Positions 38,148-47,175 of a stretch of 64,000 bases of DNA are shown piece by piece (the first letter of the stretch is position 1; each line of letters opens with the position of its first letter). The position numbers and the translations under genes are program-made. Under the pieces are notes generated by a model, which saw nothing but the letters and a program-made list of their open reading frames with translations, had not been told where the DNA came from and did no database searches. Source of the stretch: WLMZ01 sp963732585 (GTDB lineage: Bacteria; Actinomycetota; Acidimicrobiia; Acidimicrobiales; Ilumatobacteraceae); contig CAVSZY010000002.1 of the NCBI GenBank assembly GCA_963732585.1, forward strand, positions 124,001 to 188,000, written 5' to 3'.

Positions 38148-38168
38148 TGTTGAGTGATTACGGGCGAA

Positions 38169-39728
38169 TCATTCCGTGGGTAGGTCGTGATCGTCGTGCA
38201 GGCCGCCCTGCAGACCACCAGGCAGACCGCCACTGCCGCTGACGGGCGGGAAGTTGCCCTTGCCGCGGGTGCCGTTGATGTCGTACGTGCTCATCGCGTA
38301 CTGCAAAACGGAGAAGGCGATGGCGTCGGAGTTGACGTCGAGCGCACCGTCGTTGTTGTTGGCATAGGTGTCGCAGGCCAGGTGGTAGCAGGGGTCGTAT
38401 TGCTGGCCAGCGGTTCCACCCCACTGTGCAGCCTCGTCGGCGGTCTTGATGCCCTCGGCACCGGTGAACAGGCCACCTGCCGGAATGCCGTTAGCGATGA
38501 AGGCGCCATAGTCGGAGCGTCCGCTGAAATCGGTTCCCTTGAACGGGATGTTGCGGGAGTTGTAGAACGCCTCGAACGTCTTTTCGATCTGCGCCGAACC
38601 CGCCGGGCCTGCGGGTGCGCCTGTCAGGTCGGAATCGTCGCCGTCGTAGACAAAGAACACATGGTTCGGCGAACCGACCATGTCGAAGTTGAGGTACAGG
38701 GCGATCTTTTGACGCTCGGCGGCGGAGAGCCCAGCGACGTAGTTGTTCGAGCCGATCAGGCCAGATTCTTCGGCACCCCACCAGGCGAGGCGCACCTTGT
38801 TGACCGGCTTGACCTTGGCCATCGCCTCGCCGAGTTCAAGGAGCGCCGCTGAGCCGGATCCGTTGTCGTTGATTCCGGGGCCACGCCGGACCGAGTCCAG
38901 GTGGGCGCCGGCCATCACCACGTTGTCCGGGTCACCGCTGGTGGACTCGGCGATCACGTTGTACTGGGTCGTCAGCGTCGGCTGAGCAACCGTGACTCGC
39001 GCGACGGAGCCTGGCGCTGCCAGCGCCGCCCCGTCAGCGAACGACAGGCCGGCTACAGGAATATTGATCGTCGGTGGTGGAGCAGGCGGCGCTGGGATAA
39101 GCGTTCCTTCGAGCACGCCGGAACGTGCCGGCGTGTTGCCCTGATTGAAAATAATCACCGCTACGGCCCCGGCTGCCTGAGCGTTCTCAGCCTTGAGCTG
39201 GAAGGTGCACACGCCGCGCTGGATAAGGGCGATGTTGCCTGCTGGGAAGCCCGCAAAGTCTGCGGCTTCGCACCCACTCGTGTTGGCTCGGTCCGGCACG
39301 AGGTTGAGGTCGACAGGGGTGACGGCTGCCGAGACATCGCCGTAGCCCGTTCCGGTGAACGCACCGGCCTCATATGTCGCTGCGGTTGGAGCGACCTGAG
39401 TGATCGTCGGCAGCGCCACGTAGGTGAATGGGAACGCATTGAGCGACACGGTGTACCCGGCGTTAGTCATCTTGTCGACCACATACGCCAAGCTGGCGTC
39501 GTAGCCCGATGTACCCGCTGCGCGCACGCCGCCGTGAGCGTCGGCGATCGCCTGCAGAGCGGCCTGATGTTGGCGAACGCCCTCGAGAGTCACACACTCT
39601 TGAAGCTTTGCGTGGGTGTTGTTGACGCGCGAGGCGCACGCCTCGGGGCCAGCGACGACTGGCGTCCCCCACGACAGCGTGGTTGCACAGAGCACTGCAA
39701 CGCTAAGGACTCTTTTGGTGTGTCTCAT
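38169..39728 (-). CDS. Secreted M28-family metallopeptidase with a PA domain
   Basis: 519 residues. A Sec signal covers residues ~1-26 (VLSVAVLCATTLSWGTPVVAG). A protease-associated domain follows (GNIALIQRGVCTFQLKAENA), then the M28 catalytic domain. Zinc ligands seen are AGAHLDSVRRGPG (His), INDNGSGSAALLE (Asp), WWGAEESGLIGS (general-base Glu and ligand Glu), NFDMVGS (Asp) and CYHLACDT (His). It should be an exported aminopeptidase of the Streptomyces-aminopeptidase/PepY class. A Gly/Pro-rich tail ends the protein. Confidence 0.95.
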   Translation of the reverse strand: MRHTKRVLSVAVLCATTLSWGTPVVAGPEACASRVNNTHAKLQECVTLEGVRQHQAALQAIADAHGGVRAAGTSGYDASLAYVVDKMTNAGYTVSLNAFPFTYVALPTITQVAPTAATYEAGAFTGTGYGDVSAAVTPVDLNLVPDRANTSGCEAADFAGFPAGNIALIQRGVCTFQLKAENAQAAGAVAVIIFNQGNTPARSGVLEGTLIPAPPAPPPTINIPVAGLSFADGAALAAPGSVARVTVAQPTLTTQYNVIAESTSGDPDNVVMAGAHLDSVRRGPGINDNGSGSAALLELGEAMAKVKPVNKVRLAWWGAEESGLIGSNNYVAGLSAAERQKIALYLNFDMVGSPNHVFFVYDGDDSDLTGAPAGPAGSAQIEKTFEAFYNSRNIPFKGTDFSGRSDYGAFIANGIPAGGLFTGAEGIKTADEAAQWGGTAGQQYDPCYHLACDTYANNNDGALDVNSDAIAFSVLQYAMSTYDINGTRGKGNFPPVSGSGGLPGGLQGGLHDDHDLPTE

Positions 39729-39912
39729 CGGTCTTCTCCCTCACGAATGGAACGAACAATCCAAACCATAGCACATATGGAATGTGCCCGCTTTTTGCCT
39801 GATCATCTCCGCAAGGGTTGACGATCGGTATCGCCCTGGCGGTGCTTGTTTGGGTATCACCGCCGCAGCCGAGGCAACGACCCGAACTGTGGGGTCTCAC
39901 CTCCGGCACCGG

Positions 39913-39937
39913 GATATCTATCGCTTGGCGATATATC
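39913..39937. promoter_or_regulatory. Probable PadR operator
   Basis: GATATCTATCGC and GCGATATATC form an imperfect inverted repeat about 25-50 bp before the PadR GTG at 39962. PadR proteins usually bind such dyads at their own promoter. Confidence 0.5.
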
Positions 39938-39961
39938 AGTACATGACATACACTGGAACCA

Positions 39962-40324
39962 GTGAATAGTTCCGAAGCCTCCACCGACCTCAGGTCGTTC
40001 CTTCCGCTCCCGCAAGCCCAGTTCCATGTCCTTGTGGCGCTCACGCCCGGTGATCGTCACGGGTATGCCATCATGGGCGCTGTCGAGGGGTCATCGGGCG
40101 GTGTGGTTCGCATGGGTCCGGCCACCTTGTACGGGACGCTCCGCAAGCTTGTCGAGCAAGATCTTGTCGAGGAATCCGATCGTCGTCCGTCCACCGATGA
40201 CGACGCTCGACGCCGCTACTACCGCCTGACCGGACTCGGCCGAAGCGTCTGCCGGGCAGAAGCCGATCGTCTTGCCGCCCTCGTCACGATCACCCGCTCA
40301 AACCTTTCACCGGGTCTGGCCTGA
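39962..40324 (+). CDS. PadR-family transcriptional regulator
   Basis: 120 residues from the GTG at 39962. The PadR winged helix is seen in QFHVLVALTPGDRHGYAIMG, GPATLYGTLRKLVEQDLVEE and RRYYRLTGLGRSV. Such proteins often repress a neighbouring membrane-protein gene and respond to stress or small molecules. The downstream gene starts 2 bp after the stop, so the two are co-transcribed, but that partner is broken by an IS630 element. Confidence 0.9.
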   Translation: MNSSEASTDLRSFLPLPQAQFHVLVALTPGDRHGYAIMGAVEGSSGGVVRMGPATLYGTLRKLVEQDLVEESDRRPSTDDDARRRYYRLTGLGRSVCRAEADRLAALVTITRSNLSPGLA

Positions 40325-40646
40325 GATGAGCACCGAGACGGTGGGTCGTGTGTACAAGCACCTCCTGCGGCTCTACCCGCGGGACTTCCGCGACCGCTAC
40401 GGCGACGACCTCCTGCAGGTCCACGCTGAGCTTTCCGCCGAACTCGGTCCGCGCCGAGCGTGGCACCGGGTAACCCTCGATCTGATCGTCACCGTCCCCC
40501 GCTACCGAATGGAGACATTCATGAAGGAACAACACATACCCACAGTCTTGACCGCCGGGATTGTCGTGATGGCGTGCGCTGGCATTGTCAGCCTACTTAT
40601 TGGGCTGGAGCGTGGCGTGCTGCTGGTCGCGCTCGCAGTGGTCCTA

Positions 40647-41786
40647 GTGCAGCCGCGCTCAATTAGGGCGCGTGTGGTTATGCGGCTTTGAGTGGGTCGG
40701 CGGCGTAGGTCCATCTGAAGGGTCGGGCGGTCTGGTCGTAGTCGGCGATGAATTTCATCATCTTGGTGATCAGGTCGTCTTGGGAGGGGAAGTTGCCGTT
40801 GCTGATCACTTTGCGTTGCAGGATCGAAAAGAATAACTCGACTTGATTGACCCAGGAGGCGTGCTTGGGTGTGAAGTGAACCTCCCACCGTGGGTGGGCA
40901 GCGAACCAGGCTGCGGTTTGTTTCGAGGTGTGCGATGACCCGTTGTCGAGGATCACGTGGATTGCCAAGCCAGGCTCGATGGTGGCTTCGATCGTGTCCA
41001 GGAAGGCGCAGAAGTTGTCTGAGTCGTTTCGTGGGATCGTGTCGGCAAGCACTTGACCGGTGCCGACATCGAGCGCGGCGACAAGCTTGGCGATGCCGTG
41101 ACGCACGTATTCGAACTCGCGGCGTCGTGGCCGACCCGGGCGGGCTGGTTGGTCTTTGACGATGCGTTCTTTGGCTTGGATCCCGGTTTTCTCGTCGACT
41201 GACAACACAATCGCCTGGTCAGGTGGGTTGAGGTAGAGGCCGCAGACATCACGGACACGTGTCCAGAACTCGGGGTCGTCGCGCCGGTTCAGCCAGCCAC
41301 GGACTTTGCGCAGGTCGATGTCCATCGCGGCGAGGATCTTGCCGAGTTGTGATCGCGACACGATGATGTCGTGGGTGTCGGCGAGAATGTCGACGAGTTC
41401 ATCCAAGGTCCACATCGCCACCGGGTCGTCGGCAGACTTTTCGGCGGTCGCTGCGGCTGCCATTGCCAGGCGTTCATCGTGGCCAAGACGTCGTGGTCGA
41501 CCGGTGTGTTTGCGTTCGCCGAGCCCTTTGAGTCTTTCGGCGAGGAACCGCTGCCGCCAGTTCGCGACGTGAGATTCGTGCATCCCGATCGTTAACGAGA
41601 TCTGGCGTGATGCCATCTTGTCGGCGGCGAACAAGATCACCTGTGCTCGTCGCACGTCTCGTTGCGGTGTTGTTGGCGACGCCACGCGACGCTCCAGTTC
41701 GCTACGTTCCTCGATGGTCAACACGATCGGCTCAGCAATCCACATCCCCTAATAGTAACACGCGCTCTAATTCAGAGATAGTGCAC
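40647..41786 (-). mobile_element. IS630-family insertion sequence (1140 bp)
   Basis: The ends align over ~31 bp as inverted repeats: both start GTGCA and share AATTAG-R-GCGCGTGT at positions 15-29. TA flanks both sides (40645-40646 and 41787-41788), the IS630/Tc1-mariner target. One transposase gene fills it. It looks complete and possibly active. Confidence 0.92.
40678..41745 (-). CDS. IS630-family transposase
   Basis: 355 residues. An N-terminal HTH (SRQISLTIGMHESHVANWRQ) is followed by the DDE domain: first Asp in IVLSVDEKTGIQ, second in HVILDNGSSHTS, and the Glu in KHASWVNQVELFFS. The second Asp and Glu have the spacing of IS630/mariner enzymes. It sits just inside the inverted repeats and shows no frameshift. 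Confidence 0.95.
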   Translation of the reverse strand: MWIAEPIVLTIEERSELERRVASPTTPQRDVRRAQVILFAADKMASRQISLTIGMHESHVANWRQRFLAERLKGLGERKHTGRPRRLGHDERLAMAAAATAEKSADDPVAMWTLDELVDILADTHDIIVSRSQLGKILAAMDIDLRKVRGWLNRRDDPEFWTRVRDVCGLYLNPPDQAIVLSVDEKTGIQAKERIVKDQPARPGRPRRREFEYVRHGIAKLVAALDVGTGQVLADTIPRNDSDNFCAFLDTIEATIEPGLAIHVILDNGSSHTSKQTAAWFAAHPRWEVHFTPKHASWVNQVELFFSILQRKVISNGNFPSQDDLITKMMKFIADYDQTARPFRWTYAADPLKAA

Positions 41787-42188
41787 TAGCGGTGACACAA
41801 CGCAACAAGTTGGTCCGTTCGATGGACGTCGCCGACGGTGACCACCTCAGGCGGAAGCGACTGAAAGTGTCAGCGGTGCTCGCCGCAGCGCTACCGGTGA
41901 TCTACCTCGTGAGCCTGCCCATCCTCGGCAACGACTGGGGCACCGACGCCGTCGTGGCGTTTGGTCTATGGTTCGGTGTCCTGATCGCCGCGGTCTGCTA
42001 CTTCATGGCCGGAATCAGCACACCAAAATCCCCTGCTACAACCCACTGAAGTTTTCCACCGGCGCTCCGAAGCCGCCGGAGGTGTACCGGCGCCGGAACG
42101 CCGGGTGCCGCGCCCTGCCACGACAAGCTCCGGCCTGCCCTACTGACTGCGGTGGCGTTCCCCGTGTCCTGCCGGACAGCAACGCTGC

Positions 42189-42386
42189 CTACCTGGGCCC
42201 GGAACTGACGTCAGGGTGAGGGACTGTTCGCAGGTCAAGATCGGCGATGTTGGCGAAATCGTCGGGGTTCACGGTGTAGAGCGGGAGTCCAGTGGCGACC
42301 GCAACCGACGCGATCAACGCGTCGTACGCCCGGTCCTTCGGCTTGCGTCCCGCAGCCCGCAGGCCAGCCGCCACACGACCGAACGC
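42189..42386 (-). pseudogene. C-terminal fragment of a VapC-like PIN-domain toxin
   Basis: The translation RKPKDRAYDALIASVAVATG and LPLYTVNPDDFANIADLDLR is the end of a PIN domain: the Asp in DRAYDALIA and the N-P-D-D-F turn are conserved. The N-terminal half with the first acidic residues is absent; upstream sequence near 42387 belongs to an IS1380 remnant. No antitoxin is found. It is inactive. Confidence 0.75.
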
Positions 42387-42437
42387 TCGCGCAGCAGCGG
42401 TTGAAGGTCGCGTAGCGCGGTGAGCGCTTTCGTGAAC
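42387..42437 (-). pseudogene. 3' tip of an IS1380 transposase remnant, left of the transposon
   Basis: Read on the minus strand the segment gives FTKALTALRDLQPLL, the end of an IS1380 transposase. The rest of the remnant lies on the far side of the 3-kb transposon (45491-45702), so the transposon landed inside it. The join is in frame only if one base of the G run is dropped. Confidence 0.65.
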
Positions 42438-42599
42438 GGGGGTGTAGAGCGCCAGGTTCGTTGAGGATGGTGGGGCTGGTTGGTGACAGGTGTGGTGAGG
42501 ATGGTTGGGGTGGTGGCGGTGAGACTGGTCGCGCAAGGACCCTCCCGTTGATTCACCTGGCAGTGAACGGGAGGGCCCTTTGGGCGCCCGGAGGCACTG

Positions 42600-43187
42600 A
42601 TGATCATCGTAGGTATCGATCCGCTCGAAGTCGAGCGTGGGCTGGTTGCTGGCGAGTTCGACTGCCCGGATTGTTCGGGCAGCGTGCGGCCGTGGGGGTC
42701 TGCTCGACGGCGGGTGTTGCGTTGCGCTGAGTCTGTGGAGGTGTGGCGGCAGCCTCGTCGTGGCCGATGTTCGGTGTGCCGACGTACGCATGTGCTGGTT
42801 GCGCAGGATTCGCTGGTCAGACGGCGCGACGAGGTGGGGGTGATCGGCGCGGCGTTGGTGGCCAAGGCTGGTGGTGACGGTCATCGGCGTGCCGCCGAGC
42901 GGTTGGGGGTGCCCGCGGCGACGGTGCGCGGCTGGTTGCGGCGGTTCTCGTCGTGGGCTGAGGCGATCCGGGTGTGGTTCACGGTGCTCGCTCATGATCT
43001 GGATCCGGTGCTCGTGCCGATCGACCCGACCGGCACGGCGGTGGGTGACGCGGTCGAAGCGATCGCTGTCGCGGCTCGTGCGGGGGTGTTGCGGTTCGGG
43101 CCGTTGCCGCCGTGGCAGTTCACGGTTCGGGCGTCTCGGGGCCGGTTGTTGTGCAACACGGGTTGCCCCTGGGCGGCCGCTCGCTGA
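42600..43187 (+). CDS. Transposon-associated zinc-ribbon/HTH protein (DUF6431-like)
   Basis: 195 residues. The N-terminus holds two Cys-x2-Cys pairs, FDCPDCSG and GRCSVCRRTH, a likely zinc ribbon. A helix-turn-helix follows (RRAAERLGVPAATVRGWLRR). It precedes the transposase in the same direction and belongs to the element. A role in end binding or target choice is plausible. The C-terminal part has no recognised motif. Confidence 0.72.
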   Translation: MIIVGIDPLEVERGLVAGEFDCPDCSGSVRPWGSARRRVLRCAESVEVWRQPRRGRCSVCRRTHVLVAQDSLVRRRDEVGVIGAALVAKAGGDGHRRAAERLGVPAATVRGWLRRFSSWAEAIRVWFTVLAHDLDPVLVPIDPTGTAVGDAVEAIAVAARAGVLRFGPLPPWQFTVRASRGRLLCNTGCPWAAAR

Positions 43188-43246
43188 TTTGAGATCGTCA
43201 ACCCGTCGCCGAAACCCGGCGGCAGTCGACCCTGAAAGAGGCCCTG

Positions 43247-44617
43247 ATGAGCGATCGTCGTCGTGATGTCGCCCTGTTCCGCTATTCGTTGATCCGTGAG
43301 GCTGCCGACCCGGCGATCTCGCATGCCGAACGCGGTGTGCTCGTGCGGGAACTCGCTGGTCGCGAACATCACGGTCCAGGCGGTGAACGTGTCCGTGTTG
43401 GGCGTTCGTCAGTGGACCGGTGGATCAGGGCGTGGCAGACCGGAGGGTTCGACGCCTTGTTCCCCCAGACACGCACCGCAGCACCGTTCACCGCGGTTTC
43501 GGTGTTGGAACTCGCCGTGAAGTTGAAGTTGGAAGCACCGAAACGGACCGCGGCGCAGATCGGCGAGATCATCACCGTGTCCAACGGCTGGTCACCATCG
43601 GCGCGCACGATCCAGCGTGAGTTCGCTCGCCGCGGGTTGAACGTCCACCCCGATGGCACACCGCCGGCGGTGTTCGGCCGGTTCGAAGCCGCTGCTTCGA
43701 ATGACCGGTGGACCGGTGACGCATTGCATGGCCCGATCATCGGTGCCCGCAAAGCGTTCCTGTTCGCCTTCTTGGATGACCACTCCCGGGCGTTACCCGG
43801 ATTCCGGTGGGGTGTTTCGGAGGACACCGTCCGGCTCGAAGCAGCATTGCGTCATGGGCTCGGCGCCCGCGGGATCCCGAAATCGATCTACGTCGACAAC
43901 GGCTCTGCGTATGTGTCGGCGCCGTTGCTGCGCACCTCCGCGGTGCTCGGCATCCGCCTCATTCACTCGAGACCCGGACGTCCCGAAGGCCGAGGGAAGA
44001 TCGAACGGTTCTTCCGCACCGTCCGAGAACAGTTCCTCGTTGAGATCTCGGTCAACCCGCCCGCCGATTTCGATGAGTTGAACCGTCTGTTCGTCGCGTG
44101 GGTCGAGACCGTCTATCACCACCGCACCCATTCCGAGACCGGCCAGGCACCGATCGACCGATACCTGGCTGGTGGTCCGTTCATGATCCCGCACCCGGAC
44201 CGGTTACGTGAGGCGTTCCTATGGTCCGAGACCCGCACCGTCACCAAGACCGCCACCGTCAGCCTGCACGGCAACACCTTCGAAGTCGACGGCGCGCTGG
44301 TCGGCCGCAAGGTCGAGGTCGTGTTCGATCCGTTCGATCTCACCCAGATCGAGATCCGCTACCAGAACCGCCCGATGGGCCACGGTGTCCCCCAGATCAT
44401 CGGGCGGCACACCCGCCACCCGATGGTCAAACCCGACCCCGACACCGTGCGCCCGGCGACGGGAATCAACTACCTCAACCTCGTCGCCGACCGCCACAAC
44501 AGCGAACTCACCCGTCTCACCCCGACCATCGATTACCGCGCCCTGACCGTGACGACCGACCCGACCCAACTCGCCGACCAGATGCAGATCCCCGTCGATG
44601 GCGGTGAGGCACTGTGA
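43247..44617 (+). CDS. Mu/TniA-type DDE transposase
   Basis: 456 residues. An HTH region (RVGRSSVDRWIRAW) precedes an integrase core: first Asp in DRWTGDALHG, second in KSIYVDNGSAYVS, Glu in PEGRGKIERFFRTVRE. A Mu-transposase-like beta barrel follows (TATVSLHGNTFEVDGALVGRKVEV). Its stop overlaps the GTG of the ATPase gene, as in TniA-TniB pairs. The protein should bind the TGAGGATGG end motifs and perform strand transfer with a 5-bp stagger. Confidence 0.92.
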   Translation: MSDRRRDVALFRYSLIREAADPAISHAERGVLVRELAGREHHGPGGERVRVGRSSVDRWIRAWQTGGFDALFPQTRTAAPFTAVSVLELAVKLKLEAPKRTAAQIGEIITVSNGWSPSARTIQREFARRGLNVHPDGTPPAVFGRFEAAASNDRWTGDALHGPIIGARKAFLFAFLDDHSRALPGFRWGVSEDTVRLEAALRHGLGARGIPKSIYVDNGSAYVSAPLLRTSAVLGIRLIHSRPGRPEGRGKIERFFRTVREQFLVEISVNPPADFDELNRLFVAWVETVYHHRTHSETGQAPIDRYLAGGPFMIPHPDRLREAFLWSETRTVTKTATVSLHGNTFEVDGALVGRKVEVVFDPFDLTQIEIRYQNRPMGHGVPQIIGRHTRHPMVKPDPDTVRPATGINYLNLVADRHNSELTRLTPTIDYRALTVTTDPTQLADQMQIPVDGGEAL

Positions 44618-45429
44618 GCATCGAACTCCTGCAAGCCCACTACGGGTTCGCCCGCATGCCATTCGGCAGAGACCTCGCCCCGCAAATGCTGCACCGCTCC
44701 ACCGGCCACAACGAAGCCGTCGCCCGGATCGGCTGGTGCATCCAAGAACGAGCCCTTGGCGTCATCACCGGTGAGGTCGGTTCCGGGAAAACGGTGGCGA
44801 CACGTGCCGCCACCAGCGCACTCGACAACAGTCGAGCAACGCTGATCTACCTCGGCAACCCCGCCATCGGAGCCCGCGGGATCTACCACGGCATCGTCAC
44901 CGCCCTCGGTGGTGTCCCCCGATTCCACAAAGCATCACTCATCCCACAAACCGTTGACCTGCTCGCCGCCGAAGAGAACGAACGAGGCAAACGCGTCGTC
45001 GTCGCGATCGACGAAGCCCACCTCCTCACCCCCGACCAACTCGAAGAGATCCGTCTCCTGACCAACAGCGAGCTCGATTCGAAATCCCCGTTCGCGTGTC
45101 TGCTCGTCGGCCAACCGACACTACGCCGACGCATCAAGCTCGGCATGTTCGCCGCGCTCGATCAACGCATCGCGCTGCGCTACGCCATGCCACCCCTCAC
45201 CCCCACCGAGACCGGCAGCTACATCGCTCACCACCTCAAACTCGCCGGCCGAGCCGACACCCTATTCTCCGACGACGCCATCGGGCTGATCCACCAAGTC
45301 TCCCGAGGACTACCCCGAGCGATCAACAACCTCGCCGTCCAAGCCCTCATCGCCGCCTACGCCACCAAGAAAGCCATCGTCGACGAATCCTCAGCACGAG
45401 CCGCCATCACCGAAATCACCGCCGACTGA
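44614..45429 (+). CDS. TniB/ExeA-like AAA ATPase of the transposon
   Basis: 271 residues from a GTG that overlaps the transposase stop. Walker A is ITGEVGSGKTVATRA, Walker B RVVVAIDEAHLL, sensor FACLLVGQPTLRRRI, and the arginine-finger region follows at DQRIALRYAM. MuB/TniB ATPases choose target DNA and activate the transposase. No guide-RNA or TniQ-like component is present, so simple target selection is expected. Confidence 0.92.
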   Translation: MSIELLQAHYGFARMPFGRDLAPQMLHRSTGHNEAVARIGWCIQERALGVITGEVGSGKTVATRAATSALDNSRATLIYLGNPAIGARGIYHGIVTALGGVPRFHKASLIPQTVDLLAAEENERGKRVVVAIDEAHLLTPDQLEEIRLLTNSELDSKSPFACLLVGQPTLRRRIKLGMFAALDQRIALRYAMPPLTPTETGSYIAHHLKLAGRADTLFSDDAIGLIHQVSRGLPRAINNLAVQALIAAYATKKAIVDESSARAAITEITAD

Positions 45430-45490
45430 ACCCGTCAGCAGTCCTCAGCCAAGATGACGCAGCCATCCTCACCCAAGATGTCCGGCAACA

Positions 45491-45702
45491 GGGGGTTTTC
45501 CAGGGCCAGTTCGTTGGTAGCCGTAGGACCGGTCGGCCGACGTGGTTGACGAGCCGGCCGGGGATGGCGAGATGCCGGGTCCGGATCGTGCGGGCAACGA
45601 TCAACTGTTCGGCGTCACAGATGTTGCCGATGGCGGTCCAGCGGATCAGGTTGTGGGCGAGCACGACGCATTGCAGCCAGGCCGAGTTGGCGCGTGGCAT
45701 TT
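45491..45702 (-). pseudogene. IS1380-family transposase remnant (C-terminal part)
   Basis: Translation reads MPRANSAWLQCVVLAHNLIR, RTRHLAIPGRLVNHVGRPVL and RLPTNWPWKTP, the end of IS1380 transposases. The catalytic part is missing. It is interrupted on its 3' side by the transposon; the last residues lie at 42387-42437. Confidence 0.75.
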
Positions 45703-45873
45703 CATCGAAACGTCATGGTGGCTGTGAGCGTCACCCGGCAGCCGTCGAACGGAATTTCTCCTTATGCACTCGTTACTACGGCTTGCGGCGCGCCCCGTCC
45801 TCGCTCGCCCGGGCCCTCTCGTCAACGAGCGTGCGCAGGTAGACTGGATCTGTCGACGAACCCGAGGAGGGTT

Positions 45874-46464
45874 GTGAACAGACCACTCAGGCGAGCGCAA
45901 CCTCTCTGGTATGTCGGCTACGGTTCCAATCTGAGCAGCGAGCGCTTCCAGCGGTACCTCGATGGATCCGAGTGCAACGGCCCAGGCCGCCCACCTTCGC
46001 GGTGCATTGAGTTACCGCTGAGTCTTTACTTCGCTGGAAGCTCCAAGACGTGGTCGGGACCAGTTGCTTTCGTCGGACTCGCCAGCATTCCAGGTGAAAC
46101 GACTCTCGGTCGGGCCTATTTGGTTACCGAGGCCCAGTTTTACTCGGTGGTCGCGCGGGAAAACGGGCTTGACGAGATTCCCGGCTTGCAGAGAGACCTC
46201 GACGACCTCACCATCGGGCAGACTCGCGAACTCGATGTTGCTGGCAAGTACAACCTGCTCATGAGGCTCCCAGACATCGACGACATCCGAGTCGTCACGG
46301 TGACTACCTCCCGCCGATTGCCGCGCGGTCGGCCGCCCGGCGACTACGTCGCAGTGATCTTGACGGGTTTGTTGGAATGTGGCCTTTCGCCGCTGGACGC
46401 CTCTCGATACCTCGCCGAACGAGGGGTCCCTCTGGACGACGCCGGTGAGCCAAAGACCTCGTGA
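45874..46464 (+). CDS. Gamma-glutamylcyclotransferase-like protein
   Basis: 196 residues from the GTG at 45874 with GAGGAGGG just upstream. The phrase LWYVGYGSNLSSERFQRYL is the phosphate-binding Y-G-S-N-L motif of the GGCT/BtrG fold, but here it sits in a longer protein with a later Glu-containing region (VTEAQFYSVVARENG). Such folds act as cyclotransferases or as hydrolases of gamma-glutamyl groups. The stop overlaps the next GTG (GTGA at 46461), so it was coupled with the gene now split by IS1182. Confidence 0.75.
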   Translation: MNRPLRRAQPLWYVGYGSNLSSERFQRYLDGSECNGPGRPPSRCIELPLSLYFAGSSKTWSGPVAFVGLASIPGETTLGRAYLVTEAQFYSVVARENGLDEIPGLQRDLDDLTIGQTRELDVAGKYNLLMRLPDIDDIRVVTVTTSRRLPRGRPPGDYVAVILTGLLECGLSPLDASRYLAERGVPLDDAGEPKTS

Positions 46465-47175
46465 GCCGACCTCCGGAGGATCGCTACCGGGTTCCCCATG
46501 TTAGTTTTCTCAAATTGTTCCGTCGAGGTAGGGCTATCTACGCCGTGAGATCGCGCAAACGAGTTTCCCATGGCCCTGCCGCTGAGGCCGAGTTCGTCGA
46601 GCAAGGGGTTACTTTGTCGGGCGGATCTCAATCAAAAGGGCACCACTGCTTGACCCTTCCAGATCAGGGCCAGGGTTACGGCGTCGCGATCGCTCAGCTG
46701 CGAACCGAGTCCTCCGCGTTAGCGGTTTGGGTCCGTTGGCATGCTGACTCCGACGAGAGCGCTGACATGTCCGTCATGAGATTTTTTGGTGACGCGACCG
46801 GCCCGCTAGAGCGACTGGAAGCCGGCTTCCGGTACCGCACGCCACTGCCCTTCAATCGCTTACCGGCGGTGTGGAGCGACGTCCGTTCAGCTGACGTGGT
46901 CCAGGTCAACCCGAAAGACGCCGACGCTCTCGGCCGGTGGGCGCTGTTGTCCACCATTCGGCTTTCGGCGCCGGTACGCATCGTTTCGTCCGACCATGTC
47001 CCCTTAGGCGCTGTAAGAATTTCATACGCAACCAGGGCACTCTGGGCGATCAGAACCGATCAGGTATCGACAGACACCACCGTGTGGCTGCAACCCCTCG
47101 ATTCGGACCCAGGTTTCAAACCCGAGGTCGGCGCAATCGGTCGACTCGCTGAGCGATTCATGGAGTTCGTGCTAG

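Larger units (their letters stand above)
40326..42049 (+). pseudogene. PadR-partner membrane protein split by an IS630 element
   Basis: Joining 40326-40646 to 41789-42049 gives one uninterrupted 193-residue frame across the TA duplication (GTG-GTC-CTA then GCG-GTG-ACA). The N-terminus RVYKHLLRLYPRDFRDRYGDDLLQVHAEL is the cytoplasmic prefix domain often found with PadR. About four hydrophobic segments follow (VLTAGIVVMACAGIVSLLIG, VLLVALAVVL, VLAAALPVIYLVSLPI, VVAFGLWFGVLIAAVCYFM). The exact in-frame repair shows that the insertion is recent. The protein's role is unknown. Confidence 0.85.
42443..45490 (+). mobile_element. Three-gene Mu/Tn7-like transposon (3048 bp) with GGGGG duplication
   Basis: The ends start TGT...ACA and align over ~28 bp (TGT-N-G, CA, TT, TGAGGATGG). 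GGGGG flanks both sides (42438-42442 and 45491-45495), a 5-bp duplication as made by Mu/Tn7/Tn5053-class transposases. A second TGAGGATGG lies at 42496 on the left. On the right, TCCTCA-S-CCAAGATG occurs twice, 24 bp apart. Cargo is only the transposition genes. Confidence 0.88.

Noticed and set aside
42443..45490. CRISPR-associated (CAST-like) transposon
   Set aside because: There is no tniQ, Cas gene or CRISPR repeat in or near the element.
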